Positions 32,029 to 41,760 of a DNA stretch of 64,000 nucleotides are shown here, piece after piece (within the stretch, counting starts at the first letter, position 1; each line of letters opens with the position of its first letter). This DNA comes from Pseudomonas fluorescens (GTDB taxonomy: Bacteria; Pseudomonadota; Gammaproteobacteria; Pseudomonadales; Pseudomonadaceae), in assembly GCF_004683905.1 (NCBI RefSeq), contig NZ_CP038438.1, positions 992,001 through 1,056,000 of the forward strand, in the 5' to 3' direction. The notes beneath the pieces are model-generated. The model had not been told where the DNA came from. It made no database searches and was given only the letters and a program-made list of their open reading frames with translations. The position numbers were made by a program, and so were the translations under genes.

Positions 32029-33204
32029 CTAAGGCAATGTCTGCGCATTCGGCAACACCCGCTCCCGCACACACGCGCCACGCAAATGCTTTTCAAACTG
32101 CTCGATGATCGCCGCCCAGCCCTGGCGACTGGCATGCTGCCGCGCATTCAGACGCACACAGCGCAAGCGCTCGTCCTCTTCCAATAACCACGCCGCCGCA
32201 TCGCAAAACGCTTCCTCATCCCCGGGCATCGCCAGCACGCCGTTGTAGCCATGGCGAATGTGCTGCGCCGCCGCAGCCTGATCGTAAGCCACCACCCCCA
32301 GCCCTGACGCCAGCGCCTCAAGCACCACATTACCGAAGGTTTCGGTCATGCTCGGGAACAGAAAAATATCGCCGGACGCATAGTGCGCCGCCAGTGCTTC
32401 GCCGCGCTGTGAACCACAGAAGATCGCCTCGGGCAGCTCCTTTTCCAGCGCAGGCCGTTGCGGCCCGTCGCCGACCACGATCAGCTTCAGTTTGCGCTGT
32501 GGATAAGTGCCGCACAGGGTGTCGAAGCAGCGCTTGAGCAGGCCGAGGTTCTTTTCCGGGGCCAGCCGGCCGACGTGAATCACCGCGATGTCCTGCTCGC
32601 TCAGGCCCCATTGCTCACGCAAGCCGTTCAGGCGCTTGGCCGGATGAAACAACTGGCTGTCCACGCCGCGAGAGAGCAGGGCGAGGCGGTCGAAATGCCG
32701 ACGCTCCAGTTCCAGGCGCTGACTGACGCTCGGCACCAGGGTCATTGCCGAGCGATTGTGAAACCAGCGCAGATAATGGGTCAGCAAGCGCGTCAGCAAA
32801 CTCAGTCCGTACTGGTGGGTGTATTGCTGGAAATTGGTGTGAAAACCGCTGACCACCGAGATCCCCAGGCGTCGCGCCGCACGCAACGCCGACAAACCGA
32901 GCGGGCCTTCGGTGGCGATGTACAAAACGTCCGGGCGATGACGCTTCCAGCGCCGCAGCAGCTTGTGCATCGACGACTGTCCCCATTGCAGACCGGGATA
33001 ACCCGGCAACGGCCAGCCCCGGCACAACAGCAAGGCATCGTCCTCGACGCGCTGCGGATCGCCCGCCTGGCGCGGTCGCACCAGTTCAACCTGATGCCCA
33101 CGCGCGCGCAAGCCATCGCACAAGCGACCAAGGGTATTGGCCACCCCGTTGATTTCCGGTGGGAAGGTTTCGCTGATCAGGGTGATATGCAGAGCTGTCG
33201 TCAT
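32029..33204 (-). CDS. GT4-family glycosyltransferase
   Basis: GT-B fold glycosyltransferase of 391 residues. The N-terminal domain begins ITLISETFPPEINGVANTLGRL (acceptor side, with the GVAN motif common to mannosyl/glucosyltransferases acting on lipids); the C-terminal donor domain has VIHVGRLAPEKNLGLL and the EX7E motif in FLFPSMTETFGNVVLEALASG. It resembles enzymes that glycosylate diacylglycerol-type lipids in phosphate-starved bacteria, but the substrate is not proven by sequence. No signal peptide; likely peripheral on the inner membrane. Confidence 0.85.
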   Translation of the reverse strand: MTTALHITLISETFPPEINGVANTLGRLCDGLRARGHQVELVRPRQAGDPQRVEDDALLLCRGWPLPGYPGLQWGQSSMHKLLRRWKRHRPDVLYIATEGPLGLSALRAARRLGISVVSGFHTNFQQYTHQYGLSLLTRLLTHYLRWFHNRSAMTLVPSVSQRLELERRHFDRLALLSRGVDSQLFHPAKRLNGLREQWGLSEQDIAVIHVGRLAPEKNLGLLKRCFDTLCGTYPQRKLKLIVVGDGPQRPALEKELPEAIFCGSQRGEALAAHYASGDIFLFPSMTETFGNVVLEALASGLGVVAYDQAAAAQHIRHGYNGVLAMPGDEEAFCDAAAWLLEEDERLRCVRLNARQHASRQGWAAIIEQFEKHLRGACVRERVLPNAQTLP

Positions 33205-33336
33205 GACCTCAGTGTCGATTGAGGCGATGTCGTCATTGTGTCGAGTTGATGATCGATTGATGACAGCTGCTTACCGTGTGCCTAAACCTTTTGCCTGCCC
33301 GGTCGTTAGCCTTGACTTGAACTCTTTCCAGGAAAT

Positions 33337-33918
33337 ATGGCTGTGTCCGAGAATGCTTATGCACCGCCTGAGGCGGAACTGTTGGTTGCGGATGAACAAA
33401 CACCAGAGTTTTATGTTGTTGCACGGTGGAAGTTCATTCTGCTGGCGATCCTCAGTTTTGGCCTGTATTTCTACTTCTGGATTTACAAAAACTGGAGTCA
33501 GTACAAGCGCAGTACTCGACAGGAGCTATGGCCGTGGGCGCGAGCGTTTTTCTATTTGTTTTTCGTGCATCAGCTTTATCGGCAGGCCAAAAAACGAATC
33601 CATGACAGAGGTGGAAAGTCCGATTGGGATCTTGAGCAATGGGCAACAGTCTTTGTTGTACTGACCGTAGTCGCGCACATATTCGAAAAGCTTCCCAGGC
33701 AGATTCCAGAGCTGAGTTTTCTTGGCCTTGTCGCCTTGATCATGCTGCCGATAAGAGTTTATGTCGCAAGCCAAGGGCAACAACTGATCAATTTGGCCGC
33801 CAGCGATCCTCAAGGCCTGAGTAACAATCGCCTCAACGCCTGGAACTTGCTGATTATCTTGCCAGGCGCTGCGGCGTGGGTATTGGTAGGGCTGCTTCTA
33901 GGCGGCGTTTACCCCTGA
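33337..33918 (+). CDS. Hypothetical inner-membrane protein
   Basis: A 193-residue protein not assigned to a known function. Four hydrophobic segments are visible (about 32-49, 66-79, 105-140 and 170-190). The segment LSFGLYFYFWIYKNWSQYK resembles the start of DUF4234-type membrane proteins. A short polar N terminus (MAVSENAYAPPEAELL) resembles many proteins with an N-terminal PY/AP-rich tail. Neighbours are a glycosyltransferase and cysZ; no functional link is evident. Lower GC than its neighbours in the middle of the gene. Confidence 0.75.
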   Translation: MAVSENAYAPPEAELLVADEQTPEFYVVARWKFILLAILSFGLYFYFWIYKNWSQYKRSTRQELWPWARAFFYLFFVHQLYRQAKKRIHDRGGKSDWDLEQWATVFVVLTVVAHIFEKLPRQIPELSFLGLVALIMLPIRVYVASQGQQLINLAASDPQGLSNNRLNAWNLLIILPGAAAWVLVGLLLGGVYP

Positions 33919-33946
33919 GTTGCCAGAAGGATTGATGCCTGGAGGC

Positions 33947-34702
33947 TCAGACTTTTTCCTGAGCCAGCATCTCGGCACCGCGCTCACGCACCCAGAACAA
34001 CGTCGCTCCCGCTACCGCCGCCGGCATCATCAGAATGTTCACCACCGGAATCAGCAGCGCCAGATAGACGATCCCGCCAAAACTCATGCTCTGCCAGCGT
34101 TTCTGCCGCAGCCAGGCGAGCATCTCGTTCCAGCCCAGTTTGTGGTTGTCCGCCGGGTAGTCGATGTACTGGATCGCCATCATCCACACGCCGAACAGCA
34201 GCCACAGCGGGGCGGCGACGATGTTCACCACCGGGATGAACGAGAGAATGAACAGGCCGATCGCCCGCGGCAGGAAATAGCCGAGTTTGCGCATTTCCCG
34301 GGCTAGGGTGCGCGGGATCATCGCAATCAGTTCGCCCCAGCTGAAGGCCGGGAAATCATCGGTGCCGCGTACCACCACTTCGACTTTTTCCGCGAGGAAG
34401 CCGTTGAACGGCGCAGCGATCACGTTGGCGAGCATGGTGAAGGTGAAGAACACCATCAACGCCACCAGCACCACGAACAGCGGCCAGAGGATGTAGCTGA
34501 GGAAACTCAGCCAGTCGGGCAGCGACGGCATCAGGCTGTCGACCCACAGGCTGAACTGATGGCCGGCCAGATAGATCAATCCGACGAACAGCACCAGGTT
34601 GATCGCCAGCGGCAGCAACACGAACAGGCGCAGGCCCGGGCTGAGAACCAGTTTGAGGCCTTCGCGCAGGTATTGCGGGCCGGACAGAACAGGGGCGGGC
34701 AT
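33947..34702 (-). CDS. cysZ: CysZ sulfate transporter
   Basis: Inner-membrane protein of 251 residues in the CysZ/EI24 family, which takes up sulfate for cysteine synthesis. About six hydrophobic stretches, including [22 protein letters not shown], and the conserved EIG-like region [26 protein letters not shown] are present. The position next to trxB matches P. aeruginosa. Thioredoxin reductase supplies electrons for sulfate reduction, so the neighbourhood is metabolically coherent. Confidence 0.92.
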   Translation of the reverse strand: MPAPVLSGPQYLREGLKLVLSPGLRLFVLLPLAINLVLFVGLIYLAGHQFSLWVDSLMPSLPDWLSFLSYILWPLFVVLVALMVFFTFTMLANVIAAPFNGFLAEKVEVVVRGTDDFPAFSWGELIAMIPRTLAREMRKLGYFLPRAIGLFILSFIPVVNIVAAPLWLLFGVWMMAIQYIDYPADNHKLGWNEMLAWLRQKRWQSMSFGGIVYLALLIPVVNILMMPAAVAGATLFWVRERGAEMLAQEKV

Positions 34703-35976
<1,274 letters not shown>

Positions 35977-35989
35977 ATCGCAGACACAA

Positions 35990-36016
35990 AAAAACCGGCT
36001 TCGGCCGGTTTTTTTA
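35990..36016 (+). terminator. Terminator after trxB
   Basis: AACCGGC (35993-35999) and GCCGGTT (36004-36010) form a stem with a TTCG loop, followed by seven T residues. Confidence 0.9.
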
Positions 36017-36045
36017 TGCCCGTATTTCCGCTACATCGCATAACC

Positions 36046-36136
36046 CTGTGGGAGCGGGCTTGCTCGCGAAAGCGGTGTGTCAGACAAAGAAAAGTCGCCT
36101 GGCACGGCGCCTTCGCGAGCAAGCCCGCTCCCACAG
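36046..36136. repeat. REP inverted pair, GGGCTTGCTCGCGAA type
   Basis: CTGTGGGAGCGGGCTTGCTCGCGAA at the left and its complement ending at 36136 flank about 40 bases between trxB and the convergent hopJ-like gene. Confidence 0.88.
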
Positions 36137-36158
36137 GGAATGGGGTTGGCTATGGAAA

Positions 36159-36497
36159 TCAGCGACGGGTCAGGGGCTGCGTTTCGAACTTCACACCCGC
36201 CAGCCCGTGCTTGATCAGCGCGCGGATATTGCCGTGGTCGCTGCCCTCAGGCGTCGCCACCACCGAGCGGTAATGCTCGCCGAATGCCAGCAGCGCTTCT
36301 TCATCGCTCAAGCCTTCCAGTAGCGCCAGACCCAGGGTCTTGCACGAACCTTCGTTCTGCCCGGCGGCGTTTTCCACGCCACCGTTGTTGAACGCCTGAG
36401 GCTGGTAGTCGTAACCGGCGGCGATGAAAGCCAGGGTGTCGGCGAAAGCGTGTTCGCCGCTCTTGAGGCTGGCGCGCAGGGTGTTCAGATCACTCAT
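36159..36497 (-). CDS. HopJ-type protein
   Basis: A 112-residue protein of the HopJ family (named for a P. syringae type III effector candidate but widespread in non-pathogens, so probably a housekeeping protein of unknown role). The family core is LKSGEHAFADTLAFIAAGYDYQPQAFNNGG followed by NEGSCKTLGLALLEGLSDEEALLAFGEHYR. ATG at 36497 gives the family start MSDLNTLRASL; the frame upstream to 36632 is not conserved. It overlaps the DUF1244 gene by 8 bases, so the pair is co-translated. Confidence 0.85.
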   Translation of the reverse strand: MSDLNTLRASLKSGEHAFADTLAFIAAGYDYQPQAFNNGGVENAAGQNEGSCKTLGLALLEGLSDEEALLAFGEHYRSVVATPEGSDHGNIRALIKHGLAGVKFETQPLTRR

Positions 36498-36786
36498 TGG
36501 GTTTTCCTTTGGCGAACGCCGCCTGTTGTTCGGCGCTGGCTTCTTGCTGGTATTGGGCTTTCCACTCGGCGTAAGGCATGCCGTAAACCACTTCACGGGC
36601 GTCGTCGAGGCTGACCTCGATCTGACGGTCATCGGCGGCAGCCTTGTACCACTTGGACAGGCAGTTGCGGCAGAATCCGGCGAGGTTCATCAGGTCGATG
36701 TTCTGCACGTCCTTACGGCTGTCCAGATGGGCGACCAGCCGGCGGAAGGCGGCGGCTTCGAGTTCGAGGCGTTGTTGCTCGGTCAT
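36490..36786 (-). CDS. DUF1244 protein
   Basis: A 98-residue protein of the DUF1244 family, whose fold is a small helical domain. The recognisable stretch is AAFRRLVAHLDSRKDVQNIDLMNLAGFCRNCLSKWY, including the CRNC cysteine pair, then VVYGMPYAEWKAQYQ. Function unknown. It precedes and overlaps the HopJ-like gene, a pairing that suggests a shared role. Confidence 0.88.
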   Translation of the reverse strand: MTEQQRLELEAAAFRRLVAHLDSRKDVQNIDLMNLAGFCRNCLSKWYKAAADDRQIEVSLDDAREVVYGMPYAEWKAQYQQEASAEQQAAFAKGKPNE

Positions 36787-36803
36787 GGGAGTCTCTGCGA
36801 GAC

Positions 36804-36882
36804 AGCTTCAAGCGACGAGCTTCAAGCTGCAAGATGGGTGGCGTTGATACGAAGTTTACAGCTTGCCGCTTGAAGCTTGAAG
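36804..36882. repeat. AGCTTCAAGC-type inverted repeat
   Basis: Two imperfect complementary segments rich in AGCTTGAAGC (36804-36833 and about 36860-36882) form a third type of extragenic palindrome. It abuts the stop codon of folX. Confidence 0.6.
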
Positions 36883-37254
36883 CTAGCGGCTCGCTGCAAG
36901 CGTTATTGACACCGACTCGGCAAAACGCAGCGCATGCGGCTTGTCGACTTCGACTTCGGCGTACAGCACTGCAGCATGAGTCATCACCAGATCCAGCAGT
37001 TCCTGGGTCAGGCGTTCGAGCAGCGCAAACCGATTGCCCTCGACGTGGGCGATGATCGCCTTGGTGATGGTGCGGTAATTCAGCGCGTGATCGATGTCGT
37101 TGTCGCGCACCGCTTCCTGCGCGGCGTACAGGATGGTGAGGTTGATCAGCACATCCTGCTTGTTGAGGATCTCGTCCTCGTTGATCCCGATAAAGGTGCG
37201 CAAGCGCAGATCCTTGACCCGGATGCGCGCCATTCCCGGTTGAAGTTGTGACAT
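36883..37254 (-). CDS. folX: Dihydroneopterin triphosphate 2'-epimerase
   Basis: Tunnel-fold enzyme (123 residues) of the FolB/FolX family that epimerises dihydroneopterin triphosphate to the monapterin form. Family blocks are [35 protein letters not shown] and [15 protein letters not shown]. Assignment as FolX rather than FolB follows from the order folM-folE-folX on one strand, which makes tetrahydromonapterin, the cofactor of phenylalanine hydroxylase in Pseudomonas. Its start follows the folE stop directly. Confidence 0.9.
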   Translation of the reverse strand: MSQLQPGMARIRVKDLRLRTFIGINEDEILNKQDVLINLTILYAAQEAVRDNDIDHALNYRTITKAIIAHVEGNRFALLERLTQELLDLVMTHAAVLYAEVEVDKPHALRFAESVSITLAASR

Positions 37255-37815
37255 TTACTTGCTCCGTCCAATCAATTGCAGGAACTCCTGGCGGGTGTTG
37301 CTCGAGTCGCGAAAGGCGCCGAGCATGACCGAGGTGTTCATGGTCGAATTCTGTTTCTCGACACCGCGCATCATCATGCACATGTGCCGGGCCTCGATGA
37401 CCACCGCGACGCCGGCGGCATCGGTGACCTGTTGCACCGCATCGGCAATCTGCCGGGTGAGGTTTTCCTGAATCTGCAGGCGCCGGGCGAACATGTCCAC
37501 CAGCCGCGCGATCTTCGACAGCCCCAGCACCTTGCCTGTCGGAATATAAGCCACATGGGCCTTGCCGATGAAGGGCAGCAGGTGATGTTCGCACAACGAG
37601 TAGAGCTCGATGTCGGCGACGATGATCATCTCGTCGCTGTCGGAGGCAAACAGCGCGCCGTTGACGATCTGATCCACACTCTGTTCATAGCCGTGACACA
37701 GGTATTGCATGGCCTTGGCCGCGCGCAACGGGGTGTCGAGCAAGCCTTCGCGGTCGGGGTCTTCGCCGAGGCCGATGAGGATCTCGCGGTAATTCTCGGG
37801 CAGGGAACGGGTCAT
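37255..37815 (-). CDS. folE: GTP cyclohydrolase I
   Basis: Zinc enzyme (186 residues) that opens GTP to dihydroneopterin triphosphate. Active-site motifs: [23 protein letters not shown] with the zinc Cys and His, [19 protein letters not shown] with the second zinc Cys. It lies between folM and folX; Pseudomonas usually has a second folE copy elsewhere for folate. Confidence 0.96.
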   Translation of the reverse strand: MTRSLPENYREILIGLGEDPDREGLLDTPLRAAKAMQYLCHGYEQSVDQIVNGALFASDSDEMIIVADIELYSLCEHHLLPFIGKAHVAYIPTGKVLGLSKIARLVDMFARRLQIQENLTRQIADAVQQVTDAAGVAVVIEARHMCMMMRGVEKQNSTMNTSVMLGAFRDSSNTRQEFLQLIGRSK

Positions 37816-37836
37816 GGGAGATCCTCGCGCAGCAGC

Positions 37837-38547
37837 TTATTTGACGTGCCGTCCGCCGTTGACGGTCAGGGTTGTGCCGGTGACATAGGGGTTGTCGAGC
37901 AGATAGCGCAGGCTCTGGTAGATCACTTCGCTGCCGGGTTCGATGCCCAGCGCGGATTTGGCCAGCGCCCTGGCGCGGTACGCCGCGTCGTCGTCGGGAT
38001 TGAACAATAGCAGGGCCGGCGCGATGCCGTTGACTTTGATTGCCGGCGCGTAGCGCGCGGCGAAGGACAGGGTCAGGCTGTCGAGCCCGGCTTTGCTGGC
38101 GCAATAACCGATGTGTTTGCTGCTGCCCTTGCGCGTGACGTCGTCGCTGATGTGGATGATGTCGGCCGGGGTCGAGCCTTTGAGCAGGTCGGCGCAGTGC
38201 AGGTTGATCAGATACGGCGCGAGCATGTGCACGTTGAGCATGCGCGAGAAGGCCTCGGCTTCACTGCCCGGGGTTTCCGCCAGCCATTCGGAGGCGTTGT
38301 GGACGATGGCGCGCAGGCAGTCGGTGTGGGTTTTCAGTTCATCGATGAAGGCGAGGATGGTGGCTTCGCTGGAGAAGTCCGCGAACACCGCGACAGCGCC
38401 CAGATCACGCAGGGCTTGTACGCCCGGACGTTCGCTGCGGTAGGTGAAGATGACCCGATGGCCGTCTTCAAGCAAACGCTGTGCGCAGTGCAGACCGACA
38501 CGCTGGCCGGCACCGGTGATGAGGATCGGGGCGGAGGATATGGACAT
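37837..38547 (-). CDS. folM: Dihydromonapterin reductase
   Basis: Short-chain dehydrogenase (236 residues) reducing dihydromonapterin to tetrahydromonapterin. The NADP site ILITGAGQRVGLHCAQRLL with following Arg (TYRSERPG) and the catalytic YCASKAGLDSLTLSFA are visible. FolM-type pteridine reductases have this GxGxRxG pattern. ATG at 38547 gives MSISSAPILITG. First gene of folM-folE-folX. Confidence 0.92.
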   Translation of the reverse strand: MSISSAPILITGAGQRVGLHCAQRLLEDGHRVIFTYRSERPGVQALRDLGAVAVFADFSSEATILAFIDELKTHTDCLRAIVHNASEWLAETPGSEAEAFSRMLNVHMLAPYLINLHCADLLKGSTPADIIHISDDVTRKGSSKHIGYCASKAGLDSLTLSFAARYAPAIKVNGIAPALLLFNPDDDAAYRARALAKSALGIEPGSEVIYQSLRYLLDNPYVTGTTLTVNGGRHVK

Positions 38548-38629
38548 GAACGGCTCGCGTCGCGGTTGGAGCAAAAACTATAACAGTGACGCGGGGTGCC
38601 CACCTATCGCAAGACGGGTGCTGTGCTTT

Positions 38630-38719
38630 TGTGGGAGCCGGGCTTGCTCGCGAAGGCGGTGTGCCAGGCACGGATACATCAACTGACACGACGCTTTCGC
38701 GAGCAAGCCCGCTCCCACA
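38630..38719. repeat. REP inverted pair with a one-base insertion
   Basis: TGTGGGAGCCGGGCTTGCTCGCGAAGGCG at the left has an extra C compared with other copies; the right arm ends at 38719. Confidence 0.85.
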
Positions 38720-38726
38720 TGGGCGC

Positions 38727-39295
38727 TCAGCGGTTTTGAGACACTGGTTCAACAGGCAGTCGAGGTGCCGGGACGCTGTTCAGCCAACCCGCCAGCAACC
38801 GTGTCGACAGTGGAATAAAGAAATACACCATCAACGGCGTCAGGCACGCCGTACTGACCAATACCCGCGGCAGCAGGCTCATCTCGCCGAGCAGCGGTCC
38901 GAGGACAAAGTTGAACAGCAGCGACACCGGGAAGAACGCCAGCCAGATCGCCACGGCCTGTTTCCAGCGTGGTGGCCGTTGACCGGCAGCGCCGAACCAG
39001 CCTTCGATGCCGCTGACCCGATGCTCCTTGGGATGCTCGAACAGATCGCTGCCCCGCGCCAGCCACGCGGTACGCGAGACCGAGTGCTCCCAGGCGTGCA
39101 GGGTCTGCTCGTCGACGAAGCGGAAAATGATCTGGAATTCGTTGTCACCGGGTGGCGGAGCGAGCACGCCGGACCTAGATAACCGGGAAAGTCAGTGGCC
39201 AGTTGTTCGCCTTCGCGCAGCCAGGCAATCAGGTCCTGATAGCGGCCGTCGGCGACGCGACGCGCAACCATCAGCGTGACGGGGGAAGTAGACAT
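38727..39295 (-). pseudogene. Antibiotic-biosynthesis-monooxygenase-like membrane protein, frameshifted
   Basis: Two frames together encode one protein of about 189 residues. ATG at 39295 starts MSTSPVTLMVARRVADGRYQD, an ABM ferredoxin-like fold; the frame breaks near 39174, where GG stands in place of an expected GGG. The other frame continues GVLAPPPGDNEFQIIFRFVDEQ, then two transmembrane helices (AVAIWLAFFPVSLLFNFVLG and VLVSTACLTPLMVYFFIPLS). Restoring one G joins them as FPGYLGSGVLAPPP. This may be a true pseudogene or a sequencing error. Function of the intact family is unknown. Confidence 0.8.
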
Positions 39296-39414
39296 TGTGT
39301 ATCTCCATATTTCGAGTGCGGCGCTCCGGGTAGGAGGTTTCGCATTGCGCAAACCGGGGTAGGGGTCTGCGCTTTTCAACAAGCAAGGATTATTCCCGAT
39401 TTTGATGACAGTTT

Positions 39415-39472
39415 CAGAGACTTTCGTCTCTGTTTATTGGGTTGAACCGACAGAGGGCATCGGATGTAGAAT
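39415..39472 (+). promoter_or_regulatory. Inverted repeat and sigma-70-like promoter before the MerR-type regulator
   Basis: CAGAGAC-TTTC-GTCTCTG (39415-39432) is a perfect 7-base inverted repeat. It is followed by TTGAAC at 39442-39447 and an extended TG-TAGAAT at 39465-39472 with 19-base spacing. Position fits a promoter with an operator just upstream of the regulator start at 39508. Confidence 0.45.
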
Positions 39473-39507
39473 GGGATCCAAATTTACCGAGCGGACACAT
39501 CAGCACC

Positions 39508-40467
39508 ATGGCTGTTATCACGGACGCTAACCCTGCCTCGCAGGCCTCTGTCGCACTTGAGCGCGAAGAGTTGTTCCCTATTCGGGAGGTGTCGCGGCTG
39601 ACCGGCGTCAACCCGGTAACGCTGCGTGCATGGGAGCGCCGCTACGGTTTGATCCAGCCGACGCGCACCGAAAGCGGGCACCGGTTGTATTCGATGACCG
39701 AAATCGAGCGCGTGCGCAGCATTGTCGACTGGATTGATCGCGGCGTTGCCGTGAGCAAGGTCGGCAAGATCCTGGCGAGGACCGAGCCGCTGAAAGCCTT
39801 GGCCCATATCATCCCCGATGATCTGGTCCAGGCCGATTACGCGCAATGGCAGCAGCAGGTGCAATTGGCCGTCAGTTCGTTCGACGACCGCGCGCTGGAT
39901 CAGGTTTACAACCAGATCTTCTCGTCCTACTCGCTGCCGGTAGTGTTTCAGAACATTCTCATGCCTTTGTGGCTGCAGATGTTGCAGCGCCAGGATGCCT
40001 TCGGGCAGACCAGCGAGTGGCTGTTTTTCGACGGGTTCCTGCGGGCGCGGGTGTTGCAGCGGATCGTCGCGCTGCGCGGCACCCAGCCGCGCAAAGTGAT
40101 TGTCAGTGCGCTCGCCGGTCAGTGTCGTGAACTCGAGCTACTGGTTGCCGCGTTGTTTCTCAGTGGCAATGATGCGGGCGTGCGGGTGCTGACCACCGGC
40201 CAGCCATTCGATGAGTTGGCGCTGGTGTGCGAGCGGATCAAGCCGCAGGCGCTGGTGCTTTTTTCCAACCACGCCCCCACCGCGGATTTGCCGCGCCGTC
40301 TGAATCGACTGGCCTTGAGTCTCGACTGTCAGGTAATGCTCGCCGGCGACGCTGCCGATCTGGCACAGGACAGTCTGGCCGGATCGTCGATCGGTTGTCT
40401 GGGCAATGAAGGAGCGACGATGCGTCAGCGCATGACGCAATTTCTCGCAGGTACGCTGGATACCTGA
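39508..40467 (+). CDS. MerR-family regulator, LitR/CarH-like without cobalamin ligands
   Basis: A 319-residue regulator with an N-terminal MerR helix-turn-helix (about 23-92: FPIREVSRLTGVNPVTLRAWERRYGL) and a C-terminal half built like the CarH/LitR photoreceptors: a helical cap (about 110-190) and a Rossmann-like domain (about 195-285). The cobalamin His motifs are lost: the cap reads SEWLFFDGFLRARV where CarH has EH, and the DxHxxG loop reads AGQCRELELL. It is therefore probably cobalamin-independent (class II LitR type). ATG at 39508 was chosen over the frame start at 39442. A short LOV photoreceptor gene lies 0.7 kb downstream. Confidence 0.75.
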   Translation: MAVITDANPASQASVALEREELFPIREVSRLTGVNPVTLRAWERRYGLIQPTRTESGHRLYSMTEIERVRSIVDWIDRGVAVSKVGKILARTEPLKALAHIIPDDLVQADYAQWQQQVQLAVSSFDDRALDQVYNQIFSSYSLPVVFQNILMPLWLQMLQRQDAFGQTSEWLFFDGFLRARVLQRIVALRGTQPRKVIVSALAGQCRELELLVAALFLSGNDAGVRVLTTGQPFDELALVCERIKPQALVLFSNHAPTADLPRRLNRLALSLDCQVMLAGDAADLAQDSLAGSSIGCLGNEGATMRQRMTQFLAGTLDT

Positions 40468-40470
40468 ATA

Positions 40471-41076
40471 TCAGGTGTGCAGGGCGGGATGGGTCAGGCG
40501 ATGTTGTTGCAGGATGAACTGACGCAGCCGTTCGGTTTCATCGGCGTCGGTCTGGCTCAGCTCGTAGGCGTAGAAGCCGTGCTCGGTTTCGCGCTCGAAG
40601 TTGCCGCGCAGGGAAATCCGCTCGTAACCTGAAGGGCTGAACCACAGCGCGAAATGCTTGGGCGGTTTGGTCTTGTTGCGCATTTCCAGCAGCACGCCTT
40701 TGTGCGACACCTCGTGCACCCACATCATGCCCGGTTGGCCTTTGGCATTTTCCAGCGCGACCGGCTCTTCGAGAGTCAGGCGCCATGGGCGAATCATTGG
40801 CCCGTCTTCGTAAATGCTCGGCACGCCCAGGCGCAGGTGCAACGCGTGGAATTCGTCTTCCACCAGGTGCAGCGGAAAGGTCATTTGCTGATTTTCGAAA
40901 TTGGCCTGAATGGTCACTTGCTCGTGAGCCGCCAGGCGCGTGAGCAGGTCACGGATCTGCGAACCTCCATTGACCAACAGGCTCGACGTCGCATCCCGCA
41001 CATTGAGCTGCGGGTTGTGCTGCATGGTCTGGATGAAATCCAGCTCATCCTGGGTCAGGAGTGCGTCGCGTTGCAT
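40471..41076 (-). CDS. PilZ-like / YcgR-type protein
   Basis: A 201-residue protein with an N-terminal YcgR-like domain (about 20-95) and a C-terminal PilZ-like beta barrel (about 95-190). The c-di-GMP motifs are degenerate: RPWRLTLEE stands in for RxxxR and HEVSHKGVLLEM for (D/N)xSxxG, keeping the Ser and Gly. It may still sense c-di-GMP or act as a flagellar brake, but binding cannot be assumed. It converges with the MerR gene (3 bases apart) and follows the LOV gene on the same strand. Confidence 0.6.
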   Translation of the reverse strand: MQRDALLTQDELDFIQTMQHNPQLNVRDATSSLLVNGGSQIRDLLTRLAAHEQVTIQANFENQQMTFPLHLVEDEFHALHLRLGVPSIYEDGPMIRPWRLTLEEPVALENAKGQPGMMWVHEVSHKGVLLEMRNKTKPPKHFALWFSPSGYERISLRGNFERETEHGFYAYELSQTDADETERLRQFILQQHRLTHPALHT

Positions 41077-41131
41077 GGCCTGGCTCGAAAGAAATAGTTA
41101 CAAAGTCATTGGTGATTGTAGTTACTGACAC

Positions 41132-41608
41132 TTAGTTCGTAGTTTTGTTTACGCCGTTCGTCGCTTTCAACGCTGCCAGTTCCGCTTTCAGCGCTGCGAC
41201 CTCAGCCTCGAGCTGAATTACGCGTTGCTGCGCCTTGACCTGAACCGTGACATCTTTCTGCACACCGACGAAATAAGTCTGGCCGTCATCAGCGTTTTTC
41301 ACCGTCGAAAGCGACAGTTCGTTCCAGAACGGGGTGCCATCCTTGCGGTAGTTGCGCAGGATTTCCCGGCACGCCCCGCCGTTGTGCAAGGTGTCGCGAA
41401 TCAGCGACAGGCCGGCTTGATCGCGGTCTCCCGACTGCAGAAAGCGGCAGTCCTGATAAAGTATCTCTTCGCTGCTGTAACCGGTCAGGCGTTCGAAGGC
41501 CGGGTTCACGTAAATCAGGATGTTGTCCTGCTCGCCTTCCTTTTCGGCCACCACGATTCCATCGTTCGACGCGTTGATCACCATTTGCAGCAGACTGGCG
41601 TTGATCAT
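41132..41608 (-). CDS. Short LOV blue-light photoreceptor protein
   Basis: A 158-residue LOV protein with no effector domain, like PpSB1-LOV of P. putida. The LOV core (about 10-125) has the photoactive cysteine C54 in YQDCRFLQSGD, where most LOV proteins have NCRFLQ. FMN contacts are visible in NPAFERLTGYSSEE, LRNYRKDGTPFWNELSLS and FVGVQKDVT. The C-terminal helix (VIQLEAEVAALKAELAALKA) is a coiled coil likely to dimerise. ATG at 41608 follows AAAGGA. In P. putida such a protein works with LitR-type MerR regulators, one of which is nearby. Confidence 0.9.
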   Translation of the reverse strand: MINASLLQMVINASNDGIVVAEKEGEQDNILIYVNPAFERLTGYSSEEILYQDCRFLQSGDRDQAGLSLIRDTLHNGGACREILRNYRKDGTPFWNELSLSTVKNADDGQTYFVGVQKDVTVQVKAQQRVIQLEAEVAALKAELAALKATNGVNKTTN

Positions 41609-41760
41609 CAATGAATCCTTTCAGTGTCGATAATGGCTGGCATTCTAGAAGTTCCAACGCCGCTGTCTACTGGCTATCACGGCGAATCGGGGCTGGATCG
41701 CGGCTTTTGCGTCGGACTGCTACTATCGCCGCTCTTTTTTTCAGCTTCAGGATCAGATTG

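Noticed and set aside
36159..36497. Type III effector locus
   Set aside because: HopJ-like proteins are widespread in non-pathogens; no hrp box, chaperone or secretion gene is nearby.
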